From NCBI GenBank assembly GCA_963170185.1, contig CAUJGS010000079.1, forward strand, positions 1 through 63,156: 63,156 nucleotides of DNA, in the 5' to 3' direction. A model generated the notes under the pieces. That model was given only the letters and a program-made list of their open reading frames with translations, made no database searches and had not been told where the DNA came from. Numbering within the stretch: the stretch's first letter is position 1; every line of letters begins with the position of its first letter. Below are positions 35,902 through 44,533 of the stretch, in pieces. This DNA is from Bdellovibrionota bacterium. GTDB lineage: Bacteria > Bdellovibrionota > Bdellovibrionia > Bdellovibrionales > JAMPXM01. The translations under genes were made by a program, and so were the position numbers.

Positions 35902-37245
35902 ATGTCTCAATCGCCTTTCGGATCGCTTATCGGGTCGCTTTTTGGAAATCGAGAGCCACTCCCCAGCCAGCTCAATATCGCGCTGATTTCTCAGTACGCG
36001 CCACTCATTCAAACGCGCCCGACTTCGGGACGCAGCGCAGGCCCCAGCTTCTTGCGTCTGATCGCGCGCGGCCTCGCCTTTCGCGGCCACAGCGTCACCA
36101 TCATCACCGGAGAAAGCATGGGTGGCGCGGCCGCCGTGCGTGAGGCCGACGGAGTTCGTATCGTGAGCATCGCTCCGAGTCGCGCTTCGCGCCTCCGCTC
36201 GCAGGCCCATCAGCCGCGCTTTCAAGACCTCGTGCGTTCGAAGTTCTTAGAGCTTCATCGCGAAAATCCGTTTCACATCGTGCACGCCCTGGACAGCTCG
36301 GCTCTTCGAGTCGGCATGATCAAAAGAGATCACGGCTTTGCCATGGCCTATGATGTTCAGGCCACGCGCATGGCGGATCTCTTTGCTATCATGGGTATGG
36401 GGCAAGAGACCTTGGGCAGCATTCTTGGCACGGGCTTCAGTGTCGGCTGGAAATTTCTTTCGACCTACTTCAGTCACGATCGGCAATTGCTCTCGACAGC
36501 CGATGGCGTTTTCGTCGCAAGCCCGCGCGAACGCATCTCGCTTGAACGGTATTACCTTTACCCAGATGCCAAAATTCACACGGTCCCGTATGGGATCGAA
36601 ATCGGCGCGCTAAAAGAGCTGACCGAGCTTCCAACCGAGGGCAATCAGCCTTGGCTAAAGATTCCCGAGTCCGTGCACGTCGCCGTCACCGTCAGCGACA
36701 TGAACGAGACCGGCGAGATGGTGAGTCTGCTTCGCGCGTTTGAACAAGTCGCCATTCGAAAACCGAACTCGCGACTCATTGTCATCGGCGATGGCCCGCG
36801 CTTTAAAGACATCGAATTCGAAGCCCTGATGCTTGCACTCGGGTCCAAGGTGATTTTCACCGGAGATCTTTCGCACGCCGATCAAGTGCACGCAATTTCT
36901 CGCGCCGATATTTTCGTCAACCTTTCGGCACGTACGTCGGGTTTTGAACCATCGCTCCTCGAGGCGATGGCGCAAAAGAAGGTCGTCATCGGCTCCGAGA
37001 TGAGTCCGATCTCAGCCATGATCGAACACGGCCTCGAAGGGTTTCTCGTACGTCCCGCCGATGTATCGGAAATTCGCGATCTTCTGTTGGCCGTTTTCGA
37101 AAAACGGGTCCCCACCGAGCAAATCGGTGAGGCCGCGAGCGCGAAGATCAACGCCCTCTTTGATCCTGAAAAGATGGTGGTCGAAACCCTTCGCGCCTAC
37201 CGTTCGATCATCGCCGCAACAGGGCGCTACAGGAGGACGGCATGA
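35902..37245 (+). CDS. GT4-family glycosyltransferase
   Basis: 447 residues from ATG 35902. GT-B fold: NIALISQYAPLIQTRPTSG, HIVHALDSSALRVG, then DGVFVASPRERISLERY, HTVPYGIE, NSRLIVIGDGPRFKD, ADIFVNLSARTSGFEPSLLE (E-x7-E in GFEPSLLEAMAQKK) and PISAMIEHGLEGFLVRPAD. Retaining transferase using a nucleotide sugar at the cytosolic face of the inner membrane. Stop codon overlaps the start of the O-antigen-ligase-like gene (ATGA). Together they suggest LPS core/O-chain or capsule assembly. Confidence 0.9.
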   Translation: MSQSPFGSLIGSLFGNREPLPSQLNIALISQYAPLIQTRPTSGRSAGPSFLRLIARGLAFRGHSVTIITGESMGGAAAVREADGVRIVSIAPSRASRLRSQAHQPRFQDLVRSKFLELHRENPFHIVHALDSSALRVGMIKRDHGFAMAYDVQATRMADLFAIMGMGQETLGSILGTGFSVGWKFLSTYFSHDRQLLSTADGVFVASPRERISLERYYLYPDAKIHTVPYGIEIGALKELTELPTEGNQPWLKIPESVHVAVTVSDMNETGEMVSLLRAFEQVAIRKPNSRLIVIGDGPRFKDIEFEALMLALGSKVIFTGDLSHADQVHAISRADIFVNLSARTSGFEPSLLEAMAQKKVVIGSEMSPISAMIEHGLEGFLVRPADVSEIRDLLLAVFEKRVPTEQIGEAASAKINALFDPEKMVVETLRAYRSIIAATGRYRRTA

Positions 37246-38687
37246 GCGAAATCGGTTCCCCCAGTGCGCGTCGCCGAGAGCACGTTCGCGGCAAATGGGA
37301 TTACGACGTCGACCTCTCCAATGGACGCGAACGAACCGTTCACGCCGTTAAGCAGTTGGTTGGAACACCGATTCCATGGCTCATGGTCATGCTTCCGGTT
37401 TTTCTTGCGACTTCACGCGCGGCAACCGAAATCGCCTCGTGGGGCCTGGCCTTTCTTATCCTTTCCTACATCGCAAGCGACTCCTTCGCCAAAAACCGCG
37501 AGTTTCATTTCTTCCGAATCGGTCCCGATATCGCCTTGGCGGTTTGTTTTATTGCGGGCCTGTTTAGCATCGTCTCTAGCCAAACACTGGCCTCAAACTT
37601 TTCCGAAGGCAGCAGCTCAACTCTCGATTCGTTCGGCCTTATCTTTGAAGGCCTCGGGCAATTGCGCTGGATCCCGCTCCTCTATCTCTTCGTCTATGCT
37701 TGGGAGCTTTTCCCAGGGCTCAATCGCGTCATCTTAAGCCTCATTGGAGCCGTCACCGCGATTTCCCTGCTAGCTTGGATTCAACACTTCCAAGGTGTCG
37801 ACTGGCTCACCGGCGAAGCGCTTACGCGCGCTCCCACTGGCGACGCCCCCTACTTTGTTCCGCGCGGATTCTTTGGCTCAACCGAAGCCCTCGCAACGCT
37901 ACTTGCCTGTGCTCTTCCGTTTCCCTTCGCGGCGGCCTGCCTTCGCCGCGAAGGCGACGAAACGGACCGCACCACGTGGATCGGCTTTGGCTTGGCGGTC
38001 TTTATCTCTCTTGCGCTGGTGTTCACGTATCGTCCCGAGTTCTGGTGGGCCGGCGTCGCCGGTCTTGTCGCTCTCCTTTTGTTTCCCGGCGATCGCCGCT
38101 TCAAACTGATTCTCGCCATCCTCGCTTCGATCGCCGCCGTTTGGTTCTTTCTCTTTCTCGCAGGCAACCTGGCCGGCCAAGAGGGCCGATCAAGAGCCGA
38201 TCACTCATCGTCCGTATGGACGTCAATTGTCGACGAGCAAGCCAAGCGCGAAGAGCTGCACCGAACGCAGATGAACGCTCTCGTGAAAGTTTGGGAAACT
38301 TCGCCTTTGCTTGGTGTCTCCGGAGCTGTCGAAGACATGCAGGCGAAAACAACCGACTCGGCCGCACGCTATGAAGCCGTGAATATCTACTTCCTGATTC
38401 TTGCCCGTGGCGGTCTCCTGGGCCTGGTCGCCTACCTCGTATTCATCATGCACCACTTGATGAACACACTTCGGCTCTTTCACGAGATCCCCGAGTCACA
38501 CCACAAGCACCGCATCCTGGCCGCGGGCTGCTTTGCCAGCCAATGTGCATTCCACGCCGCCGGACTCTTTTGGAGCACGATGACGGAGGCCTTTTCGATG
38601 AATCTTTTTGTGCTTGTCGGCTCGATCAGCCTCTATATGACGGAGCATTACGCACTTGGTCTGGTGCCAGACGACAACGCGCTCTAA
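37242..38687 (+). CDS. O-antigen ligase/polymerase-like membrane protein (WaaL/Wzy type)
   Basis: 481 residues with about ten to eleven hydrophobic helices and a large periplasmic loop in the C-terminal half (about residues 320-390) that includes HRTQMNALVKVWETSPLLGV, typical of the Wzy_C/WaaL family; the catalytic Arg and His of WaaL could be among those in this loop. The first 45 residues are cytosolic and basic. Such proteins join O-chain to lipid A-core, polymerise repeat units, or glycosylate proteins (PglL). Start ATG with AGGAGGA. Last gene of the mutT-GT-GT operon. Confidence 0.85.
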   Translation: MSEIGSPSARRREHVRGKWDYDVDLSNGRERTVHAVKQLVGTPIPWLMVMLPVFLATSRAATEIASWGLAFLILSYIASDSFAKNREFHFFRIGPDIALAVCFIAGLFSIVSSQTLASNFSEGSSSTLDSFGLIFEGLGQLRWIPLLYLFVYAWELFPGLNRVILSLIGAVTAISLLAWIQHFQGVDWLTGEALTRAPTGDAPYFVPRGFFGSTEALATLLACALPFPFAAACLRREGDETDRTTWIGFGLAVFISLALVFTYRPEFWWAGVAGLVALLLFPGDRRFKLILAILASIAAVWFFLFLAGNLAGQEGRSRADHSSSVWTSIVDEQAKREELHRTQMNALVKVWETSPLLGVSGAVEDMQAKTTDSAARYEAVNIYFLILARGGLLGLVAYLVFIMHHLMNTLRLFHEIPESHHKHRILAAGCFASQCAFHAAGLFWSTMTEAFSMNLFVLVGSISLYMTEHYALGLVPDDNAL

Positions 38688-38737
38688 GAGGGACGACTGA
38701 TGCGGCTGGCCAAGGCGTCTTTCTGGATGGATTTCAA

Positions 38738-38765
38738 TTGCTTAGAAAAGACGGCATCTTATAAT
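38738..38765 (+). promoter_or_regulatory. Candidate sigma-70 promoter of the HU/IHF gene
   Basis: TTGCTT, 16 bases, TATAAT (perfect -10). Transcription would begin near 38772, 17 bases before the start codon, leaving room for the AAGGGGGC ribosome-binding site. Confidence 0.6.
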
Positions 38766-38788
38766 TTCTATCGCAGAAGGGGGCGCTT

Positions 38789-39067
38789 ATGACCAAGGCT
38801 GATCTCATCAACATGATTGCTGAAAAAGCCGGTATCACGCGGGTCAAAGCCGAGACTGTCGTCAATACGATTTTTGACTCGATGGTGGAAGCCCTCATGC
38901 GTGATGACCGTATCGAAATCCGCGGTTTTGGCTCGTTCGTGAACCGCTATTACGAAGCTTATCAAGGGCGCAACCCGCGCACCGGCGAAGTCATCAACGT
39001 CGAAGAAAAGAAGCTGCCTTTCTTCAAAGTCGGCAAAGAGCTGAAAGAAGAGATCAACAAGATCTAG
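38789..39067 (+). CDS. HU/IHF-family DNA-binding protein
   Basis: 92 residues. Dimeric nucleoid protein that bends DNA. MTKADLINMIAEKAGITRVKA, then RIEIRGFGSFVNRYYEAYQG and GRNPRTGEVINVEEKKLPFFKVGK, the HU/IHF beta-arm signature with the tip Pro. It has IHF-like features (NRYYEA, EEKKLPFFK), but HU cannot be excluded. It has its own promoter and is separate from the polysaccharide operon. A second, histone-H1-like protein occurs at 53529. Confidence 0.95.
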   Translation: MTKADLINMIAEKAGITRVKAETVVNTIFDSMVEALMRDDRIEIRGFGSFVNRYYEAYQGRNPRTGEVINVEEKKLPFFKVGKELKEEINKI

Positions 39068-39069
39068 GC

Positions 39070-39417
39070 TTATTTGCGGGCTAGGTACTGTAGGACGTGG
39101 TCGATGTCGTAGAACGCGACCGCTTCGACGTCTGAAAAGTTCAGATAAACAATGTCACGCGCCTGATCCGTGTCGTTCTTAAGTACAAGACTCAAAATCA
39201 GATGGCGATCCTTCGAGTTTGGCTGACTTCCGGCGCTGACCAAGTAGCCATTGTAGGTCGAGCCGGATTTCATCGTGATCGCCACGCGCGGATTTTCGAA
39301 ATCCGGGCTGTCTCCGTATTTTTCGAACACTCGAACCCAGTGATCGATGGCGGCCTGGGGAGAAATCGGAAGAAGATGCTCACGAAGTGTTTTGACGCTC
39401 AACATGCCTACTAGCAT
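39070..39417 (-). CDS. Small cytosolic protein, unknown
   Basis: 115 residues. No signal peptide or membrane helix; two beta-rich segments (PRVAITMKSGSTYNGYLVSAG and RHLILSLVLKN...DIVYLNFSDVEAVAFYDI) recall an Sm-like or SH3-like small barrel, but this is only an impression. ATG at 39417 has GAGGGC close upstream; ATG at 39405 is the alternative. It lies between HU/IHF (convergent) and the EpmA-like gene, 32 bases from the latter on the same strand. Confidence 0.65.
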   Translation of the reverse strand: MLVGMLSVKTLREHLLPISPQAAIDHWVRVFEKYGDSPDFENPRVAITMKSGSTYNGYLVSAGSQPNSKDRHLILSLVLKNDTDQARDIVYLNFSDVEAVAFYDIDHVLQYLARK

Positions 39418-39449
39418 GCCCTCTTCGACCCTCGGTCGCCCAGTCCAGA

Positions 39450-40739
39450 TTAGACGAAGGTCGCAAACGGACGCGTGTGTTCGATCGCGTCGACTTCAAA
39501 CACCGCCATGAACAAGCGCTCAAGCCCCAGGGCGATCCCAGCAGCTGGCGGCACGCCCTCGTCAAAAACGCGCATCAGTTCTTCGTCGATCGGAACCGGC
39601 TCTCGCCCCGTCTGCCTCTTGGCGAACAGGTCGCGATCAAAGCGACGCTGGTTTTCGGAAGGATCATTGAGCTCATGGAATGCGTTGCAGAGTTCCAACC
39701 CCCGCCAGTAAACCTCAAACCGCTGGGCAAACCCATTGTCTCCGATCCGAGAAAGTGCGGCTTGTGAAGGTGGATAGTCCGTAATCAAGACCGGACTCCC
39801 GTCAGCGAGTTCCCCCAAACGAGACTCAATGCACTCGAGAAAAACCTTGTGAAAAAGGTCATCAAAACTGTCGTCCGGCAAAACGCGAATCCGCTTCTCA
39901 ACAGCCAGTCTCGCCAAGTCGTCGCGAGAGGAGTCACTTCGTAAATCGAATTCCACAAATCTTTTAAACAGAGCCGCCATCGTGGTTCTATATAGGCCCA
40001 CGCCTGGGCGAAAATGCCGAATCAGGCCCTCAACGTCATCCGCGATCTTTTCCAAGTCAGAAAAAGCGCGATACCACTCGAGCATGTGAAACTCGATTCG
40101 GTGCTGATGCCCACTTTCTTTGTTGCGAAAACATTTTGCGATTTCAAAAATTCGCGGCACGCCTGACCCAAGAATCTTCTTGAGATGAAACTCCGGACTC
40201 GTCACCAGGTAGCGTCGCTCATGAAGGCCCGCAAACTCGATCTCAATTGAAAGCGGATCAAGAAACGGCTCGGTGCCAGGAGATACCGCCAAAGCTGGAG
40301 TCGTCATTTCCTGAAATCCACGAGCCTCGAAAAACTGTCGAACTCCGGTTAAAAATGTCGACCATTTCCGAGCTTTGTCGCAAAGCAGATCGCCTTCTTG
40401 TACAGCGACCGGCCTCACGCAAGGTGCGAACAAAAGAACCTCGCCGCTTTTTGAGATCCCGACCCAATCTCCAACACGCAAGACCTCTTGAACAGGTGGC
40501 GCCGACTCACCGGCCTTGGGTTCACGAAAGCTCTCGACATGCCAGCGAAGTTCATCCGAGTTCAGACGCGACTCCGGGGCCTCGAAAGATCGATAGTCGC
40601 GAAGTACAAACTCGTCTTTGTCGCGACCGACGACACGACCGATGCGAAATCCCTCTAAGCTCTCTTGCCAAGCCGGATACCGACGCCAGTGGTGCCCCAA
40701 GAAAAGATCGCGCGCAGTGATAAAGTTGGCCGCCGTCAT
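39450..40739 (-). CDS. epmA: EpmA-like EF-P beta-lysine ligase with N-terminal extension
   Basis: 429 residues. The C-terminal 310 residues are a class II LysRS-like catalytic domain: FFEARGFQEMTTPALAVSPG, LVTSPEFHLKKILGSG, IFEIAKCFRNKESGHQH, EFHMLEWYRAF, ELCNAFHELNDP, GIALGLERLFMAVF. This matches EpmA (GenX/PoxA), which attaches lysine or beta-lysine to elongation factor P. E. coli EpmA is about 325 residues with no anticodon-binding domain; here 115 extra N-terminal residues look like a small OB-type domain (RIGRVVGRDKDEFVLRDY ... VLRVGDWVGISKSGE). It may be a modified EpmA, or a paralogue with different substrate. Neither efp nor epmB is in view. Confidence 0.82.
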   Translation of the reverse strand: MTAANFITARDLFLGHHWRRYPAWQESLEGFRIGRVVGRDKDEFVLRDYRSFEAPESRLNSDELRWHVESFREPKAGESAPPVQEVLRVGDWVGISKSGEVLLFAPCVRPVAVQEGDLLCDKARKWSTFLTGVRQFFEARGFQEMTTPALAVSPGTEPFLDPLSIEIEFAGLHERRYLVTSPEFHLKKILGSGVPRIFEIAKCFRNKESGHQHRIEFHMLEWYRAFSDLEKIADDVEGLIRHFRPGVGLYRTTMAALFKRFVEFDLRSDSSRDDLARLAVEKRIRVLPDDSFDDLFHKVFLECIESRLGELADGSPVLITDYPPSQAALSRIGDNGFAQRFEVYWRGLELCNAFHELNDPSENQRRFDRDLFAKRQTGREPVPIDEELMRVFDEGVPPAAGIALGLERLFMAVFEVDAIEHTRPFATFV

Positions 40740-40762
40740 GATGCTTCTTTCGATTTGAAATT

Positions 40763-42508
40763 TTAGAAGGAAAAGACGAGGCCCGTGCCCAGAATAGATT
40801 GGCGCTCTTGAACCCCGCTCTGTCCCTCGATAGGACGACGGATGTAGCGAAGCTTGCCGGAAACTTCAACCCCTAGCTGTGACGTCACTGCCAGCTGAAG
40901 CTGAACACCAGCCCCCGCTCCGAAAGCAAAGATCAAAGCCCCAAGGTCCGCGCCTGTCGTGTAAACCGGCCAGAAAAGCTCGCCGTGGAATCCCAAGCGC
41001 ACGCGTCCCTTGGGAACATAGTTGTAACGAGCCTCAGCAACCGGAGAAATGATCGTCGTCGTGGTAAGTGCCGAGATCTGATTCGGCAGCGGCACCACAT
41101 TGATCATGAACACACGGCCACCAGCGGAAAAGCTCCAAGCCGACTGCGCCCCACCTAATTGATAGACCGAATACAACCCCTGGAAGTCGACGAAGTTCAA
41201 CGTCTCACTTGTCGAACGAGCGCTGCCGAAAGCGCCCTGCAAGGTCCACACATCGTTGCCCCCCGCAAGATAACCAAACGGAGCACCATTTACTTTAAAG
41301 AGCTGCGATTCGTACTTCGGCGCCGCGGCCTCCGCCCCAAGAGATTGCAACTGGCCTCCGACACCAATCCACCAACGTCCCGAGACGATGCTGTGATCCG
41401 TGGCCTCCGTCGCCATCGCCTGAGAAACACGAAAACTCACCTTCGCAAACGGTTCCGCGCTAAAGCGTCGACCCGAAATCGGACCGATCACACTCTCGGT
41501 GGGGCCGTTGACCTTCTGTACAACCGCTTCACCAATCAGCCTTCTCGTCGAATTCAAGTTGGGGCGGCGAAACTCGAAGAGCTCTAGAATATCGCCTTCT
41601 TTGATCTGATGATTGGCTCCAAGGTTGACCGTCGCTTGTCCCTTGCCCATCGACGTCACGAAACCGCGATAAGGTGTCGCTTGCACGATCCCTTCGACAA
41701 TACGCTCGCTAAGAAGAGACACCGCGTTTTTCTCTTCCATCTCGCCGACCAAGTAGCGAAATTGAAAGCCTTTGATCTTGGCGCCGTTCACCGTGTTCAA
41801 CGTCCCAAGGATTTCCTCAAGGCCTATCTCGAGAATCAAGACTCCTTCGACCTGATTTTTCTTCGCCGTCTGCTGAATCAAAGAAGGACGAGCGTTTAAA
41901 GTTAACGCCCCTTCGATCGCACGAGGCTCATAGTAGGTCTTGGCCGCGAGATCTTGTAGTAAGCGCTCGGCCAAACGAGTCTCCAAGCCGGCCGGAACAT
42001 AGCGTCTCGCGCTGCGTGCGACACCGATTTTGACCAAACCCAAAGTGCGAATCGAAAGCTCTTTTGCATTGGCGCTGATCTTAACGGGGTCTTGCTCTTC
42101 AGGCCCGTCGTCAACCGCCTCCTCATCATCACTTTCTATTTCATCATCATCACTCGTCGCTTCGACGGCGGCTTTTTTAGGAGCCGCTTTCGTCGGACGC
42201 TTCGGCGCTTTGGCTTTGGGTTTTGTCGCTGGCTTTGGTGTCGGTTTCGCTTTTGGCTTCGAGCGGCTGGTCTTTTTTTTCTCTTGCGACTTGGCCGCCG
42301 CCTTCTTGACCTTGGACGAGGTCCGTTTGCTGGGTTTTACAACGGCACCCGGTGAATCCGAATCCGTTGAAGGCAAGCCACCTGGATCCGCCATGTTTTC
42401 AATCTCATCTGGCGTCGGCACATCGTCATCTTGAGCAAATGCCGCAGGACCCCAGCTCATCAAGCTGAGAGTCAACCCTGTCGCCAGCAAAAATCGCACG
42501 ATTGCCAT
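40763..42508 (-). CDS. Outer-membrane protein with Lys/Pro-rich linker and beta-barrel
   Basis: 581 residues from ATG 42508. Signal peptide (MAIVRFLLATGLTLSLMSWG...AFA); residues about 40-150 are a low-complexity Lys/Pro/Ala and then Asp/Glu tract (SKPKAKPTPKPATKPKAKAP; TSDDDEIESDDEEAVDDGPE); residues about 155-300 an alpha/beta domain (ELSIRTLGLVKIGVARS, RLAERLLQDLAAK) similar in style to FlgT/TolB-N or LpoB-like periplasmic domains; residues about 370-581 a C-terminal beta-barrel ending in LGTGLVFSF with terminal Phe. A Lys/Pro tract could span the periplasm and touch peptidoglycan. Function unknown. Confidence 0.8.
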   Translation of the reverse strand: MAIVRFLLATGLTLSLMSWGPAAFAQDDDVPTPDEIENMADPGGLPSTDSDSPGAVVKPSKRTSSKVKKAAAKSQEKKKTSRSKPKAKPTPKPATKPKAKAPKRPTKAAPKKAAVEATSDDDEIESDDEEAVDDGPEEQDPVKISANAKELSIRTLGLVKIGVARSARRYVPAGLETRLAERLLQDLAAKTYYEPRAIEGALTLNARPSLIQQTAKKNQVEGVLILEIGLEEILGTLNTVNGAKIKGFQFRYLVGEMEEKNAVSLLSERIVEGIVQATPYRGFVTSMGKGQATVNLGANHQIKEGDILELFEFRRPNLNSTRRLIGEAVVQKVNGPTESVIGPISGRRFSAEPFAKVSFRVSQAMATEATDHSIVSGRWWIGVGGQLQSLGAEAAAPKYESQLFKVNGAPFGYLAGGNDVWTLQGAFGSARSTSETLNFVDFQGLYSVYQLGGAQSAWSFSAGGRVFMINVVPLPNQISALTTTTIISPVAEARYNYVPKGRVRLGFHGELFWPVYTTGADLGALIFAFGAGAGVQLQLAVTSQLGVEVSGKLRYIRRPIEGQSGVQERQSILGTGLVFSF

Positions 42509-42515
42509 AGGTGAT

Positions 42516-42543
42516 AGACTAGGGTTTGGCACTATTTTGTCAA
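42516..42543 (-). promoter_or_regulatory. Candidate promoter giving a near-leaderless mRNA
   Basis: On the minus strand TTGACA (perfect -35), 16 bases, TAGTCT (weak -10). Transcription would begin about at 42509, next to the ATG at 42508, which has no visible ribosome-binding site. Confidence 0.4.
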
Positions 42544-42597
42544 TCAACTCTATTGGATTGATTGACCAGACGTTTGCACATCTGAACACTGGGAGAT

Positions 42598-43359
42598 GTG
42601 AACATCCTTCTCGCGGCACTTTTAGTTTTTGTCATTGATGCGACATTCAACGCATCTCAATCCCATGCCGCTCTCACGCTTTCAACACTTGCCGACAACG
42701 TCCCGGTTTACACGGGCCCTAGCGAACGTTTTCGCCTCTTGGCCGTGCTCCCCGCCAAAGCGGAGGTTAAGGCCTCGAATCAGATCGTCACCAGCGAGGC
42801 TGGGCGGTTTTATCGCGTGGTCGTCACACTCGGCGAGAACATGAAGGGCGTGGGCTTTATTCCGGTCAATGCCCCCATCAAAGTCGGTGGCGAAGACGAA
42901 GATGAGGACGATCTCTCGAAATATGGAGCAGTTGCTCTGATCAGCCGTGCCGCCCAAGTGACTTTCGGCAACTACAAAGACAAACAGTCCATGTGGACAG
43001 CGGGCTACATGCACTACCTAAGTCCCGGGTTTTACGCCAAGGGCATGGTCGGTCAGTGGATCACTCCGACCACCAATGCCTCACTCCTCGGCGCGGAGAT
43101 CGGGAACGACTCGCTGCTTATCGGGTCGATTTCAGGCTTCGTGTCTTACGGAATGGGACTCCTTAGTCCAGGCAACGACAACACGCTTTTTGCCGGAAGC
43201 GCGAAGCTCAACATCTTCATGAATGCCACAATCGGCGTTCGCTACAATATCGAGGGCTTCGCCTCCGTCGCCCTCGCCGGCACACAAGTCGCCTTCTACA
43301 ATCAGAACAACAGCATGGTGTCTAACGGCGTCCAAGTCAGTCTTGAGGTGGGCCTGTGA
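42598..43359 (+). CDS. Secreted SH3-like plus beta-barrel protein
   Basis: 253 residues, GTG start after GGGAGA. Signal peptide to about residue 24 (SQSHA). Residues 30-95 read as a bacterial SH3-like module (DNVPVYTGPSERFRLLAVLP, GRFYRVVV, VGFIPVNAP); residues 115-253 are amphipathic strands of a beta-barrel (QVTFGNYKDKQSMWTAGYM, FYAKGMVGQWITP, GVRYNIEGFASVALAGTQVAF) ending VSLEVGL. An acidic linker EDEDEDDL joins them. Its stop overlaps the start of the DUF3570 gene (GTGA), so the two are coupled. Probably an outer-membrane partner. Confidence 0.78.
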   Translation: MNILLAALLVFVIDATFNASQSHAALTLSTLADNVPVYTGPSERFRLLAVLPAKAEVKASNQIVTSEAGRFYRVVVTLGENMKGVGFIPVNAPIKVGGEDEDEDDLSKYGAVALISRAAQVTFGNYKDKQSMWTAGYMHYLSPGFYAKGMVGQWITPTTNASLLGAEIGNDSLLIGSISGFVSYGMGLLSPGNDNTLFAGSAKLNIFMNATIGVRYNIEGFASVALAGTQVAFYNQNNSMVSNGVQVSLEVGL

Positions 43360-44504
43360 TACATTTTGACCGTCATCACCCCACTCTGCGAAATCGACTT
43401 CGGCCCCTTGCCTTATTCGCCGCCTTTGTCGGCCTACCCATGGTTCTACCGTCTAAGGCACAGGCCGAACGTGAATTCTCCTCGGTGGTGCGCATGTACG
43501 ACGATAGCCGCACACGCGTCATCTCCCCGGCTATCGAAGTCGGATCGACCTTCAACGAAGACCGTATGAAAGTCTCAGTCCATGCGACTCAAGACATTCT
43601 CACGAGCGCTTCGAGCGAAGTAAAAACCTTCTCCTCCAAGGGGGAGATCGACGATCTTCGCAACGAGTACTCGGTGAACTTCGAAACTCAGATTCCCGAC
43701 GGAACGTTGAGCCTCGGTGTCGTCACTTCTGACGAAAAAGACTATAGCTCGAGAGTCATCAGTGCCGGCGGCACGCGCGAGTTTTTCACCAAAAACACGG
43801 TCGTCGGTTTCGGCTTTTCGTCTGGAAGCGACGTCATCACGGCAACCGCCAATGCTTCTTTCCGCGAAACCAAAGAGCACCAAAACTACTCGCTCTCGCT
43901 TTCGCAGATTCTTTCCAAAGAATCCCTGATTCAGCTCATCTACGACTTCCGCGTGGAAAGCGGTTACAACGCAAGCCCCTATCGCCGCGCCAAACTGATC
44001 ACGGGAAACTCGATCAGCGCCTTGAACGAAAACCATCCGCGCACAAGAAACCGTCATGCCGTCGGGGTAAAGTACAATATCTATATCCCGAAAATGAAAA
44101 CGTCGTTCGCCACGTCTTACCGGATCTATCAAGACAGCTGGGACGTTCTCTCGCACACGTTAGAAGAACGCATGACAAAAGAATTCAGTCGAAAATTCGA
44201 AGTCGCGCTCAGTCTGCGTTACTACATGCAGTCGAAAGCGAAGTTTTATCAGGACTACTACAATGGTGACCCTGGCGTTTTCTATTCAGGGAACAACACT
44301 CTAGCTACGTACAACTCTTATACAGTGGCACTCCGACCGGCTTACAATTTGACAGAGAAAACCAATTTGTCTCTCAAATTGGAATACTTCGCACAAAAGT
44401 TCCAAGATGCGACCGATGCCGGTAATCTTTCGACTCTTTCTGACGATAAGAAACTCGAGATTTCGGCGTTTGTCGTTGGCCTTGGTCTTTCGACAAAATT
44501 CTGA
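43356..44504 (+). CDS. DUF3570 outer-membrane beta-barrel protein
   Basis: 382 residues, GTG start with GAGGTGGG upstream. Signal peptide about 1-37 (cleaved at SKAQA/ER). Strong match by motif to DUF3570: YDDSRTRVISPAIEVG near the start, SLSQILSKESLIQLIYDFRV, ENHPRTRNRHAVGVKYN, TSYRIYQDSWDVLSHTLEE, LSLRYYMQSKAKFYQDYY, final strand LGLGLSTKF. DUF3570 proteins are predicted barrels found next to DUF4266 lipoproteins, thioredoxins and ApbE, as seen here. Function is not known; exporter or receptor for the DUF4266 partner is a reasonable guess. Confidence 0.88.
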   Translation: MIHFDRHHPTLRNRLRPLALFAAFVGLPMVLPSKAQAEREFSSVVRMYDDSRTRVISPAIEVGSTFNEDRMKVSVHATQDILTSASSEVKTFSSKGEIDDLRNEYSVNFETQIPDGTLSLGVVTSDEKDYSSRVISAGGTREFFTKNTVVGFGFSSGSDVITATANASFRETKEHQNYSLSLSQILSKESLIQLIYDFRVESGYNASPYRRAKLITGNSISALNENHPRTRNRHAVGVKYNIYIPKMKTSFATSYRIYQDSWDVLSHTLEERMTKEFSRKFEVALSLRYYMQSKAKFYQDYYNGDPGVFYSGNNTLATYNSYTVALRPAYNLTEKTNLSLKLEYFAQKFQDATDAGNLSTLSDDKKLEISAFVVGLGLSTKF

Positions 44505-44517
44505 TTTCGTTTATACT
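44490..44517 (+). promoter_or_regulatory. Candidate internal promoter for the thioredoxin-DUF4266 genes
   Basis: TCGACA, 16 bases, TATACT; each hexamer matches the sigma-70 consensus at five of six positions. It overlaps the end of the DUF3570 gene and would start a transcript near 44524, ten bases before the thioredoxin start. Confidence 0.5.
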
Positions 44518-44533
44518 ACTAGTGGGGGCACAC

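Noticed and set aside
37700-38374. 224-codon frame within the O-antigen-ligase-like gene
   Set aside because: Out-of-frame reading of a membrane-protein gene giving an Arg/Ser-rich product; the ligase frame has clear helices and an RBS.
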